The notes beneath the pieces are model-generated. The model was not told where the DNA came from and did no database searches. It worked only from the letters and a program-made list of their open reading frames with translations. This document shows positions 47,650-59,473 of a stretch of DNA of 64,000 bases, piece by piece. The DNA comes from Escallonia rubra (Eukaryota; Streptophyta; Magnoliopsida; Escalloniales; Escalloniaceae). Numbering within the stretch: position 1 is the first letter of the stretch; each line of letters starts with the position of its first letter. A program made the translations under genes and the position numbers. Location of the stretch: contig JAVXUO010001009.1 of the NCBI GenBank assembly GCA_033065855.1, positions 31,719 to 95,718 on the forward strand, given 5' to 3'.

Positions 47650-50600
47650 ATGGCTTTCTTTAGTAAAGCTGGTAATATTCTGAGGCAGAGTGTGAGTAAG
47701 CATATCAACAAGGAAATATCTGCATCAAAGCCATCTCTCATGCAAATGATAAGATGCATGTCTTCTTCAAAAATATTTGTTGGAGGTATAATCAGTTTCC
47801 CTTCATGTAATGGTTATGAGTGCCTGTTTGGTTATGTTAACATTCCTTATATTCGAGATTGCAGGACTCTCATACAACACAGACGAGACGGGGTTGAGAG
47901 ATGCTTTTGCCATGTATGGAGAAGTCTATGATGGTAGGGGTTAAATTTTAGACCATAGAGCGTTAGTTTAGGCAAATAGTCCTCGATCTGACTTCTATGC
48001 TCATTATGCTGCATGTTGTTTTGAGTTTCTTAGCATGGTTTGAACCTGAAACAATGTTCTTTAGATACATGCGTGCTTTTGATTGAGCGTATGCATCTGT
48101 TTTTGTATTTCATTTTGCATTGTTTAGTTGAATTTACGGTATAGTTTGCAGCTTTAAGTAGAAGTTTTAGAATATGTATGTGCAGCAATCTAGTATTAAC
48201 TATTCCCGAGGGCAGAACAACTGCTAGTGCAGGCGGGCTTTTGTTTCTTGTTTTCTGGTGGTACTGCCTGAAATAATATTATTTTCCTGCTACAAAAGGA
48301 AAAACATACACAGTTCTAAAACGCTAAATGCTTCTTTGACTTATTACTTGAAATGCAACTCTGTGAAGATCTATGTGACTATTTAATGGAAGACACCGCT
48401 TGACGCAAGCCAAAATTCCCAGGTGTCCTTCGCCCAAAACAGAAACTGATACTTGTGGACAAGTTTTCCTTTGGCAGCCACTTGGCTAATTAGTCAACTA
48501 TGAGTAGGTGCGTCATTTTATGCATGAGAAGGAACATATATTGTAAGAGCCAAAATGTGGATGCAAATGCATTTATACCGGCTGTATGTAAACTCAGTTC
48601 TGAATATCTGTGAACAATTTTTCAAAAAGACCCCAAAGCAAAATAGACCAAGTACTATTCTTTTCTTTCAAAAGCTCTTCTACTCTTTTCATCCCACTAG
48701 GCACCTTTCAGCTATCGTGGTTTGTTTTCTGGTGACCGCTGTATCGCATCTTCCTTACCATCATCCAACGATTCCGACCAACTCCTAGACTCAAACAGCT
48801 CCATCACTCACTCTCCAGTTGAATCCCTCTTCCTTGGCAGGAGAGCTTATATCTGGCTTGACGAGTTCCTTGACTTCCTAAGGAAAGTTTTAATTGCAGC
48901 AGATGGTCTTCTTCTACAGAGTGAAGTTCAAGTTGTGTAGACTATGTAGCTTTTTAGTTATGTACACTTCCTAGGGAAGTGTTTAGCATATTGTATCTGA
49001 GTTCTAGATGGAATTGAAGTGATAAGAGAACGTAGTTAAATTGGTTGCTTGGAAGAATAATTTATGTTGTTACTTATGTCGCAATTCATGTCAGGTTTGA
49101 TAAAATTTGCTGATACTCAGTTGTAAATGGGTTCCTGGTGGTCTATGAAGCACAGACGCGGGTGCGGGTGCGGATACGCCTTTTTTGAAAATTTTAGGAT
49201 ACGGGTGCGGCGGGGATACGGCTAATTTTGTAAATATTTTTTTAATTATGTTCACTTAGTATTGAATTTCTAAGCAATTTGAATCTTAATAATCATAATA
49301 CGTGTTTGATATATGTAAAAAGATATTAATATTTCAACCAAAGTAGTGAGTTTTTAAGTTTAATGGGTTCTTTCTCAAAATTTTAAGGCTTTCAATCAAA
49401 TTAGTGAGATTTTCTTAAGTTTGATGGGTTGTTTTATAAATATTAAAATTGCATAGCTGAAAGAATAAAGTTTTATGTGGTATCACTTTTATTTCTTTGA
49501 AGTGCTAGGGTTAGTTACTTAGTTTATGTAATAACTTAAGAGTAGGGTACATAAATAAAATAAGAAACTTATGATGCTAGCTGTCAAAAAGTAAAAAACT
49601 CATTCCAGCATAGATAACATCGACTCTCCATCTTCTTCTTCTCTGAAAGCAGCGGCACGCCACACGTCGTCGCCGTCGCCGGTAAGTCCTTCTCCTTCTA
49701 CTTCTATTTCTTCTCTCCTCTCTCCTCTCCGATTCCTTGCCTGTGGTCACAGATCTGTGCGAAATAGTGTTTTCATAGATCCGATACCCACCCGATATTT
49801 AAGACATTAAAAAAATAAATAAATAATGTTGGACACGCACCGACGCCGCACCCGGCACGCACCGCCGGTGCTTCACTCTAAGTGCGGCACCGGTGCTTCA
49901 TAGCTCGTGGTCAAATATGCAAAAAATGTCATTCTATTGAAATTACTCTAGTATATAAAAAGCAAAGCGTCATAATTTCCAGCAAACTGACTTGGTATGT
50001 GACGTAGGTTGCTTGATATTTTTGACACTGATGTTTAGTTTAAGGTACAGAGGGTGGTAAGATGATATCTCAATTACTGCTCACCATCTTAATAATTCTT
50101 GCAGCAAGAGTTATTGTAGATCGTGAGACTCAGAGATCCAGAGGATTTGGCTTTGTTACTTTTGCTACGCCCGAGGATGCTTCTGCTGCTATCCAGGCCT
50201 TGGACGGGAAGGTACTGTTTCACTTCTTGTGTTTTTGTTTTTCAAAGCCTGGCTGTTAGATAATTGGATACTATCGTGGACTGTCTTCGAAATATGTTGC
50301 AATTTATACCTAAACGTTTGTTAAATATACAATGGAGAAACTCATGCTAATTGGTTTAAACATTTTCTCAAATGTTTTTGGTGTTTATTTGGAATGTGCT
50401 ATTAATATTGTTGGCACATATAATGCATTGTTGCGTCATTTACAAGGAATGTGTATTATAGCTACTGGTAATGGCCTGCAATTTTTGTTTTTGATGGTGG
50501 TTATTTTGCACATTTCTTCCAGGAGTTACACGGCCGTGTTGTGAGGGTGAATTATGCAAATGACAATTCGCGCCCTAGCTTTGGAGGTGGTGGCGGATAT

Positions 50601-50969
50601 ACTGGTGATGGTGGTGCATATGGTGGCAGGTATGCTGGTGGCGGTGGTGGTGGAAGCTATGGCGGTAATAGCTATGGTGGAGGCAGTTACAGAGGTGGTG
50701 ATGGCTATGATAATGGAGGGGGCAGTTATGGAGGAGGTAGCGTTAACAGTTACGGAAGTGGTTTCCAAAATCAGAATATTGGTGGTGTTGGCAGCAATGC
50801 CAGCGGTGGGTATGATGGTTTTGGGCAGACTGGTAGCGATCAATTGGGTGGAAGTGAAAGCGGAAGCGGCAGTGGAAGCTTAGCTGATGCTGATGTGGGT
50901 TTTGGCCAGGAAGGTAATTTCAGGGATGACAATGATGAGGCTGATGGCTATGCCAACAAACGGGCTTAA
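47650..50969 (+). CDS. Mitochondrial-type glycine-rich RNA-binding protein
   Basis: Four coding exons join in frame: 47650-47785, 47865-47933, 50105-50211 and 50523-50969 (759 bp, 252 residues), all with GT-AG introns. Residues 1-40 ([20 protein letters not shown]...) are basic, Ser-rich and acid-free at the start, fitting a mitochondrial presequence ending near RCMSSS. One RRM follows at about 41-118, with RNP2 KIFVGGLSY (41-49) and RNP1 RGFGFVTF (81-88); it ends [11 protein letters not shown]. The rest is Gly-rich ([20 protein letters not shown]) with an acidic tail ending DGYANKRA. Proteins of this type bind organellar RNA and act in mitochondrial RNA editing, splicing or cold response in Arabidopsis. 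The RRM is split at the usual family positions. Intron 2 (2.17 kb) is enlarged by a transposon. The start is the only ATG giving the presequence. Confidence 0.93.
49143..49903. mobile_element. hAT-like non-autonomous element with GAAGCAC-type ends (2), in intron 2
   Basis: Ends CTATGAAGCAC and (inverted) CTATGAAGCACCGGTGC, flanked by CTGGTGGT (49135-49142) and CTCGTGGT (49904-49911), 7 of 8 bases identical. The ends and the GGTGCGG/CGGCACC-rich subterminal parts relate it to the element at 45231-46057. Confidence 0.82.
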
Positions 50970-51337
50970 GTAGAAGATTGCCTCTTAAGAACTTACTCGA
51001 AACTGGTGCAAATTGTAGAAAGAGGAAGTCTTGGAATCTTCATTACCTATTACTAATTTGGGCATTGTTTATGGTTCTATCATATGGACTTTTTGAACTT
51101 TCTATTTTTAATTGGCCTTGTTACTCAACTTTGATGCATTTGCAAGTATTTTTGGCTGGGGTAGAACGTATAAGAGCTGGGATCTCTGTCTTCATTCAAA
51201 AAGCTGTACAACCAATTGCTTGAATCTAGTTGATGTAGCCTTAAATTGCTTGCGCTAAATTTGTTTTAGGGACACAAGTAGCCACCTTAGCATATGGATG
51301 TATCCTCCGTTAATCTGTGGTAAGCAATAGTTAGACT
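50970..51337 (+). other. 3' untranslated region of the RNA-binding protein gene
   Basis: T-rich non-coding DNA following the stop codon, with no separate gene. Confidence 0.4.
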
Positions 51338-51744
51338 TAGAGGGTGTTTGAGATTGATTCTAGAATGACTAAATCTGATTAAATTAGATTTGAAGTGTTT
51401 GACAAAAAAAAGTGAACTGATTGAATATGTTCCAATGTAATCAAAATTGATTAAATTTATAATTTTCGTTTTCTTGGATTAAGATTTAATCAGTTTTAGA
51501 GAATCAGGTTTGACTAAGGGAATTATCAAGATATCTTCACATACAAAAGATATTAAATGCTTCATTTCGATTTGAATACACTATATGGTAATTTTGTCAT
51601 ACTAAACCTACTTTAATATCTTTTTATCCAAACACCTTTAATAACTTATAATTTGTTATGCTTAAAATGAATTAAAGCCAATTTTAAAAATTAATTTTTA
51701 TTTAATTTTAATCCACTTTTGAGAATCAATCTCAAACGGCTTCT
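51338..51744. mobile_element. MITE with TIRs
   Basis: Ends TTAGAGGGTGTTTGAGATTG and (inverted) TTAGAAGCCGTTTGAGATTG enclose about 400 bp of AT-rich DNA with further inverted matches (AAATTTAAT-type). No clear direct target duplication, so the superfamily is left open. Confidence 0.7.
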
Positions 51745-52242
51745 AACCTAAAAATGTACGGGGATGTCTTTTATGTTGCTATGCCAAAGAAGATTTTTCT
51801 ACGGGGAGTAATCAAGAAGATAATTATCCTAAATTCAGACTTTTATGTATTAATCAATTAAAGGGTAAGTACCTCACTTTATTTGAAACTCTCTCTTAAC
51901 CATCAACACCGTCTTGTCAGCAGCCTAAGGGTGGCCCTCATCTTTGTCCCACCCACCATGATACCCCACTACAATGGCTGTCACCACGATTGCAGTTCCC
52001 ATACCTCAGTTACCCGCCGACGCAATGATGAATTGCTAGTGGGATCTAACGAACCACTGGTTGGATTCGGGGGGGGGGGGGGGGTGGGCATCTTCTTTCC
52101 TTGCCGCCGCTGCCGTTGTTGCGAGTGGTGGTGACGCCAAGGAAGAAAGTGATAATCTAGGTTATCCCAAAGTTAAATTAGATTTCACGTATTTACCCTT
52201 GATGAATCAATGCATTTGGGATTTGATATAAGGGTACATATG
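51745..52242. other. Intergenic, low-complexity
   Basis: Contains a G-run at about 52069-52084 and GCC/GTT-rich text. Its 83-codon open frame looks like low-complexity sequence and I do not support it as a gene. Confidence 0.4.
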
Positions 52243-54337
52243 TGATGCCAAAAAAGGTAGGTTCGCAGTCGACGTGGAGGTGCCACAAGGAATGCAGTTC
52301 GAGTCAGATACAAATATGCCGACGTGGGACACAACAAGGATGGAGTAAAGGCATAGACTAAGGGCTTTCCAGACATAGCCTGAGGATAGTAGTGTTGCTA
52401 GGGTGATGGCGCGGGTGAATACATGATGACGGTCACAGTCCGATATTTAGGTCCAGAATCAAGGTCCTGTATGTTTCACTCTCTAGAATTCTAGAGCGAG
52501 AAAGTGAATGTGAGTTCTGAAAAAATGCCAAGAGTTTTCAAATGAATTCTCAAGACCCCTAGTTATAGAGGTTGAGATGATTATGTCATCAACCGACACG
52601 TGGCGCTCCCCGGGAGTGACACGTCACCAAGGGGTCACTGAGGCCAGTGCTCCACAGACTGTTGAATCGCATATTCACCCGGCTTGCCCTGCACAACGTT
52701 GCTCTATCTGTCTGGAAAGACTGGCCCATACAACGCCGATGTGGCCAGAGAACCCCTTTGATCTAGCCACAAGTCCAAAGCCCTTGCAGAGTCCCGCAGG
52801 GCGTCGAGAGATGCCGAGGACCTAGCAGCGGTGGGGAAGACACGACGCCCAACTGCCAGACAGATTAGGCGCAATGCCTTCCAGAGACCTGCTCATTTCT
52901 TTGAGTGACCCGGGGGTTATAGTCCCTAGAGGTACCGATAAAAGCCCCTAATGCCGGAGCACGTAGGCCAATCACGCAGACAACCTGGCGGAGATAGTGT
53001 GTCGGAGGAGTCGCCTATCCTACGGGTGAGTCCTTGTGTCGGAGCACTCGGAGCTCAAAGGTAATGTCCCGAAGGAGTCGCTTACCCGACAGGCCGAGGT
53101 AGCATCTAGAGGAGCTGTCTACCTGGCAGAAGGGGAGTTAAAGCTCCTTGGCAGAGATAGTGTCCTGGAGGAGTCGCCTATTCCCGCGGGTGAGTCCTTG
53201 TGCCGGACCGGAGCACTCATAGTGCGCCAAGGTAGTGTCTCGGAGGAGTCGCCTACATGACAGGCTGAGGTAGCATCCCGGAGGAGTCGTCTACCTAGCG
53301 GAAGGGGAGTTAAAGCTCACTGGCGGAGATAGTGTTCCCAAGGAGTCATCTATCCCCACGGGTGAATCCTTGTGCCAGAGCACTCAGAGGGCGTCAAGGT
53401 AGTGTCTTGGATGAGTCATCTACCTGGCGGGCCGAGGTAGCATCCCAGATGAGCCGTCTAGCTGGCGAAAGGGGAGTCTTCGTGCCGGAGCACTTGGAGT
53501 TCCCTGACGGAGATAGTATCTCGGAGGTGTCGACTACCCAACGGGCTGAGGTAGCATCTCGGAGGAGCCGTCTACGTGGCGGAATGAGAGTCTTCGTGCC
53601 AGAGCACTTGGAGCTCCCTAGTGGAGATAGTGTCTAGGAGAAGTCTCTTATCCCCGCAGGATACCGTACACTTCGGGGAGTGTGTCGAAGCATGTTCCAC
53701 AACGGAGGCAAGGTGCGCATGGTGTGGTGAAAAGATGGACCAACGCTAGGCGTGGTAGTGTGATAGAGAGCCTGGGGGCGCGACTTAATTAGCGGCGTGG
53801 CGCATGGGCGCTACAGAGTGTGTGCGGTGCCAGCGACATGATAATGTGACAGAGCCGGGGGCGCGAGTGTATAAGCAGCGCGGCGAAGTGTGTGCAGTGC
53901 CGGGGGGGTACATGACATGGAAACGGCGCATGGGCACGGTGACGGGTGTCGCGGAGTCGGACGTCATGCCGGGGGCACATGACATGGAAATAACGCTCGA
54001 AGTCGAGTGGCGGGGGTCGTAGAGTCGGCGCGAAGGCGAACGGGCGACGGGGGTTACAGAGTTGTGCATGGGGCAAGAGCGACGGGGATCATGGAGTCGA
54101 CATGTGGGCGTGAGCGATGGGTGTCGCAGAGTCGGCGCGCGGGTGGCGACGGGCGTCGCGGAGGTGACGCTCGGGTGCGGGCGAAAAAGGTCACGTAGTC
54201 GGCGCAGGGGCGACGAGTGTCACGGTCGAATTGTGCTCGACCGGCTGGGGCAGCCGACCATTCGAGGCCGACCGACTGGGGTCGCCAGACGGGATAGTAG
54301 AGGTCCAAGTGTGCATAGCCAGGATGGGATAACAACA
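52243..54337 (-). mobile_element. Solo LTR (copy 3 of GC-rich LTR family)
   Basis: 2095 bp bounded by TGATGCC...ACAACA on + (TG...CA) and by a perfect 5-bp duplication ATATG (52238-52242 and 54338-54342). It has the same order as copy 2: GC-rich variable 5' part with MspI-like GC repeats, minisatellite (about 53660-52990), promoter region, TCTAGAATTCTAGAG leader and GGCATCA end. The TATA box is mutated (TATAACT, minus, near 52567). The 5' quarter bears little resemblance to that of copy 2. Confidence 0.9.
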
Positions 54338-54342
54338 ATATG

Positions 54343-55467
54343 TTTTTTTTTTGTGGATTGAAGAGTAAAAATATATACCAAGAGGAAAGAAGAGAGTTAC
54401 AATATTCCCAAATAGGCAAGTAAATAAATTCACGGATGACATCCCCATCTGATAAGAATTACAAAACAATAAATGGCCTACGTCAAAAGCAACCAAATAA
54501 ATACCAACTATAAAGCTACGAAAACCTACAAATAGATAAAAAATAAATAAAAAAATTTGAGAGTATGCACTAACCAGAAATAAATACCAACTATCTAAAA
54601 AACAGGATAAAAACTAAGAAGATAAATACAACATATAGCTAAACGAAATCACCTCACAGCAACACCGAGCCTGCCTTTGTCACGTGCCTCAACCTCCACA
54701 TAGCTACAACCGACTCGCACTACCGCGCATTGTGAGCACTGCTTGCACTGCCGGAAGCTGTCTCCACCACCAGTCCACCATTCTGCCGCCAAGAACTACT
54801 GGATAACATCATTAACCGAGCATCTCCACACCGAACAACCACCACTAGAAGCCTTAAGACGACCACCACCACTAGACCAGAGCCCTACAAATACACTTTC
54901 ATCTACACCATAAGATCTGACAAAGTACCATCATCACCACCAAATTCAAACCTACCACACCTTTTGGGAACAAAAGAGGGAAGGGGGGGGGGGATTAAAC
55001 CCTAAAAGCGAAAACCTTAGATAAAAACTCGCCTCATCTTCTCTGACCCGCAACTACTACTCTCACACCCCAACAGAGGGACTAACCACACCCACTACCA
55101 CCCACACCCTAATTGTCGTGCACCTAGCCAACCATGGACAGCCTTACCTATCTACCTCACATCCATTTAGCTGTGTCGCCTGACGCCGAGACCCACCGGT
55201 GGTAGTGCTGCCGCAAACGGTGAAGTCCCTTCACCGCATCTCAATCCCAAAAATCCGAAGTGAAACCCTAAAAATACCCACACAAAACCAAGACAGCTAC
55301 TCTACCACATCACCACCCTCGAGAAGAAACTGGCAGTGGTGATGGAGAACCAATTTCCAGAGAGAAAGAGCAGTTATGCAGAAGGTATTTTTCAAAGAGA
55401 CTTTTCTCTCTCTGCCTCAAGAAAAACGACGGACACCTTTAAGGGCACACATGTCTGTTTGTTGTTA
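54343..55467 (-). other. Possible retroposon 3' region, no gene recognised
   Basis: Begins with an 11-12 base T-run directly after the solo LTR, which would be a poly(A) tail if read on minus, followed by A-rich then CCACC-rich DNA. It could be an old LINE-like insertion in minus orientation, but no ORF2 motif is visible. Confidence 0.3.
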
Positions 55468-56351
55468 GGACTAATTACACCTATGTCCCTGAAGTTACGG
55501 TATAATTACAGTCAAGAACATTAAGTTTTAAAATGTAACATTCCGTGACCAAACACTTTTAAAATGTTATAGCCGTGTCCATCCGTCAGGGTTCCATAAA
55601 AAAAGTGTACTTTTTTAATGATGTCATCAATACGTATTTTAAAAATGACAATAATACCCTTGTATTGTATATACTGAATATTTTTTAAAATTTTAAATTA
55701 AGATTTCAAGATTTCTCAATCTGCATTTAAACTTGTTTGCTTTTATGTCTATTTCATCAATCCGTAAATTTCATCAAAATAATCTACCGAAATTTCTCAA
55801 TCAGCATCAAAACTAGGGTCTCAATCTGAAAATTAAGATTTCAAAACCCTAATTTGCAAATCTGTTTTCATGGCCGGTAGCTTCATCACTCCATCCCTCC
55901 CCCACCCCGTAGCCGCCACCCCACAATACCTACACACCACTGCCAACCACCATCCCAACCTCTGTGACCCAATACTCGGCATCACCGCCGTTACCCACCA
56001 CCCCGCACCACCGCCATAACCCATTCTTCTTTCTTCCCAAACCAAAACCCACCATCAATTCAAAAACCCAAGAAAAATACCTACTGTGATTCCGAGTCAT
56101 GGCGGGGCGGGGTGGGGGTGCGGGGAGATTGAATCTGAGAGTGAATTTGAGAGATAAAGGGGAGAAAACAAAAAAAAAATAAAAAGAAACATGGAATTTT
56201 AATTTTAATTAGGGGCAATAAAGACTTTTCACTAAAACCGTTAGGGTTTTTTAGATTCCGTTTGGTCAACGGACATAAGTGTAATTTGTACAAACTATTG
56301 TCATTACCTGTAATTATACCCTAACCTCAGGGACATAGGTGTAATTAGCCC
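55468..56351. mobile_element. MULE MITE with perfect 9-bp target duplication
   Basis: TIRs GGACTAATTACACCTATGTC and (inverted) GGGCTAATTACACCTATGTC extend for about 45 bp. Flanks TTGTTGTTA (55459-55467) and TTGTTGTTA (56352-56360) are identical, the 9-bp length typical of Mutator-like elements. No transposase inside. Confidence 0.92.
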
Positions 56352-56445
56352 TTGTTGTTATGTCATCGAAAAAAATTTCTATAGCATCGCAACATATAAG
56401 GTTTTTTTTTTCCCCAATGTATATTATTCATTTTCGGTAGTATTA

Positions 56446-57160
56446 GGGTTCGTTTGACAAAATTTTTTTTTTGGTTTTCAGTTTTTAAAGAGCAGTTTTT
56501 TAAAGAGCAGCTTAATTTTTTTTTTTTTTAAAAACAAGTGGGTGTTTGTTTTTTTTTTTTTTTTTTAGGTTTTTTTTTTTGGTGTTTGGTAACCCTTTTT
56601 TTTTTGACTTTTTTTTTTTGTGGTTTGCGGTGGCGGTGGTGGGGTGTAGCGGTGGTGGCCGGTGGTGGTGGTGGTGGCCGGCGGCCGGAGGTGGTTGCCG
56701 GCAGTGGTCGCCGGCGGCCGGCAGTCGCCGGCGGCCGGAGGTGGCTGCCGGCGGTGGTGGCCGGCGGCCGGAGCTGGCTGCCGGCAGTCGCCGGCGGCCG
56801 GAGGTGGCTGCCGGCGGTGGTCGCCGGCGGCCGGAGGTGGTGGCCGGTGGTGGTGGTGGTGGCCGGCGGCCGGAGGTGGCTGCCGGCAGTCTCCGGCGGT
56901 GGTCGCCGGCGGCCGGCGGTGGTCGCCTGAGGTGGCTGCCGGCGGTGGGAGGGTGGTGGTGGTGGTCTAAGAAAAAAAAACCAAAAGTGAAAAAAAAAAC
57001 CAGTTTCTGGAGTTTTTTTTTCACTCTTGTTTACTCTTCAGTTTAAAAACTAGTTTTTAAACTGAAAAAAAAAATGGTTACCAAACGCTCCTTTTTTTTT
57101 CAGTTTTTAAAAACTGAAAAAAAAAAGAGGAAATTTTTTTTGTCAAACTAGGCCTTAGTT
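56446..57160. mobile_element. TIR element filled with a GC-rich minisatellite
   Basis: The arms GGTTCGTTTGACAAAATTTT and (inverted) AGGCCTAGTTTGACAAAAAA, plus inner CAGTTTTTAAA/TTTAAAAACTG blocks, form imperfect inverted repeats. Long T and A runs precede the core. Target duplication not resolved; hAT-like ends are suspected. Confidence 0.6.
56630..56960. repeat. GC-rich minisatellite
   Basis: About 330 bp of tandem GCCGGAGGTGGCTGCCGGCG-type units alternating with GTGGTCGCCGGCGGCC. All frames stay open across it (Gly/Arg/Val or Pro/Ala-rich), which explains several overlapping long but meaningless open frames. Confidence 0.9.
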
Positions 57161-57883
57161 GCATTACATATAACTTATGTTATGTATGCTATTTTCCCAA
57201 CACATGGTACAAGGATCAGATGTCACTAAAACCATAAGCTTGTTTAAGTACACCTAGGTTGATAATCCGTGTATGCCAAAAATGAACATAGCATGTGTTA
57301 GAAGCTAAGCATGTTAGGCTCTAGGTTTGTATGCATACCTATGCCGGCAAATGACAGCCTAACACAGCAAAAATTGGCGGCCCAAAGCCTTAACTGGGGA
57401 AAGCCTTAAACAACATAAGGGTCCACCTCCGAATAGGAATGGTGAGCCTTGTACTCCCTCTGTCTCATTGGAGTATCGTTCAAAAGAATCTTGACTTGGT
57501 TTGGCAAAAGCTACGAAGGTCCAATGCTACTCGGTTATGATGGAATGGAGATGCAATTTAGGTTGGGTAACATGTGTCAGCCAGTAAAAATATGAATATG
57601 GACATGGACTTACTTTTGCAGATATTGTAGTAGACAGGAGCACATAATTTTGGACCCGTCAAATATATTAGTTGGGTATAGGCAAAGATTTTTAAAAGTC
57701 TGTCTAGGCCGTGAAAACCTAGCCCATTCAACTTTTTATAAAATCCTCTAAGCATATGAGTTGCAGACCTTTGAAAGCTTTTTTTCCTACTTTGTTTCTC
57801 ATTATAGGAGTAAATATTGTTTTCATGTTTATATTTAAATCCACTCTGAAACTTCCTTATACTTTTCTCCATTATATTAATTA
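57161..57883. other. Intergenic, with Stowaway-like motif
   Basis: No gene. GTACTCCCTCTGTCTCATTG at about 57451 resembles one end of a Stowaway MITE; the opposite end was not found. Confidence 0.4.
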
Positions 57884-59473
57884 GGGTTAATGACAAAACA
57901 GTCCCCTGAGGTTTACACGTATTTGCACTTCGCTCCCCGTGTTTGCAACTTTGACAAAACTGTTTCCTGAGGTTGACAAAACCATTACAAACGGCTCCAA
58001 AATTGGATGGCCGTTGAAATTCGGACGTTAAGTCCGCATGTGCACAGCACATGCCGTTTTGGCATGGGCAAATCGGTCAATTCCTTTATCAAAGCCCTCT
58101 GAAAACCTAAACTCCATTACCCTTATATCTCTCTTCCTCTCCGCAGCTGTCTAGCAATGTCTTTAATGAGAAGCTCGTGTTCCATGTAAATAACGTCGCG
58201 GATCTCCCTTTCAGAACCATAGAAATCAACGTCTCTAACGTGAAGAAGTCGAACAATGGCAGGAATTTCCTGGGTAAAGTGCGCAGGTTTCCGGGTCAAG
58301 TATTGCCCAGGAAGGAAAAGAGAGTCCTGCTCAGCTCTACATGCTCGATAAAAGAAGCTTGTTCTCTCATATACATGGCTCGATAAAAGTCATGTTCTCT
58401 CATATACATGGTGAGACAAGCTTGAAACTTTACTTGTCCGTTCGAGAGCAAGTTAAAAAAGTCATCAATGGAGTTGGAGGAGTTTCTGGTAATTTTACGA
58501 AGAAGCAAAAGAAGTTACAGCAGCAACAGCAACAAGGGATGGCGGCAGTGGCGAACATGGCGGTTCAACAACATTTAGGTTAAGACGACAAAGTTTTAAG
58601 CCATTAGCACCAAATACAGCAGCCGATCCGGGCCGACCCAAACCCTGGTGACCTCAAACCCGTTGTTATAGCGACGATTCCCGTCTCCGGCGGCGGTGGG
58701 GTGGGTGGAAATGGCGTGTACTCAAATGGGTCGAGTGCGTTTTCACTTAAAGTGACACGTCCTCATCTGGGTGGTGGGCCTAATCTGGGTTGAGGATCAG
58801 ATTGCGTCGAACAGGGAAGAGATTGTGGGGAGGGTTTTGCTTCTGGTGGTGAATATAGAAAGAAGGTTGGATGACAAGCAGGTGGCTTGAAGATGGCATA
58901 ATCTTGACACTCATTTCAGCAACCCAAATGAGTCAAGATCGGTAGTGAGATTTGCGTTTCGAATTCATCTTCGCGCATTGCTTGATGAGGGATACCACGT
59001 GCTTGATGAGGCAACAATGTATAGTAGTATTGATGTTCGCCCCACGGCGAAACAGTTTGGGAGGCCTCACATTGGTGTTCTTCAAATGGGTATTCTGGGT
59101 TCTAGCAATCTTATGCCGGTGCAGATGAAAGAAGGCAAATGGGGTTCAACTGATGCCTATTGTGTTGCTCAGTACGCACAGAAATGGGTCAGAACTCGGA
59201 CTACGGAGAGGAAGAGAGAGAAGAGAGATAGGAGGGTAACGAGGTTTAGGGTTTTCAGAGGACTTTGGTAAGGGAATTGACTTATTTGCCCATGCCAAAA
59301 CGGCATGTGCTGTGCACATGCAAACTTAACGTCCGAATTTCAACGGCCATCCAATTTTGGAACCGTTTGCAATTGTTTTGTTAACCTCAGGGAACAATTT
59401 TGTCAAAGTTGCAAACACAGGGAACGAAGTGCAAATACGTGTAAATCTCAGGGGACAGTTTTGTCATTAACTC
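57884..59473. mobile_element. Pack-MULE carrying MCTP-type gene fragments
   Basis: TIRs of about 200 bp (57884-58090 and 59273-59473) begin GGGTTAATGACAAAAC and, inverted, GAGTTAATGACAAAAC. The 9-bp target duplication TATTAATTA is perfect (57875-57883 and 59474-59482). The interior is gene-derived (see 58150-59225). With long TIRs, a 9-bp duplication and host gene cargo but no transposase, it meets the definition of a Pack-MULE. Confidence 0.93.
58150..59225 (+). pseudogene. Captured MCTP/QUIRKY-like C2-domain gene fragments
   Basis: Consecutive + strand pieces match multiple-C2-domain-and-transmembrane proteins (the QUIRKY/FTIP family, which act at plasmodesmata and ER contact sites). 58153-58290: VFNEKLVFHVNNVADLPF, then RTIEINVSN and NFLGKV, the later part of a C2 domain. 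58400-58580: GETSLKLYLS, then KKQKKLQQQQQQ. 58730-58790: FSLKVTRPHLGGG. 58787-58890: VEDQIASNREEIVGRVLL, then ERRLDDKQVA. 58893-59205: FRIHLRALLDEGYHVLDEAT, then HIGVLQMGILG, STDAYCVAQYAQKWVRTRT. The order follows the family, but parts are missing and stops or frame changes separate the blocks, so no intact protein is made. The fragment lacks the C-terminal membrane region. Confidence 0.85.

Noticed and set aside
56512..57046. Several 100-170 codon open frames on both strands
   Set aside because: All are translations of one GC-rich minisatellite and its homopolymer flanks; every frame is open, which is a compositional effect.
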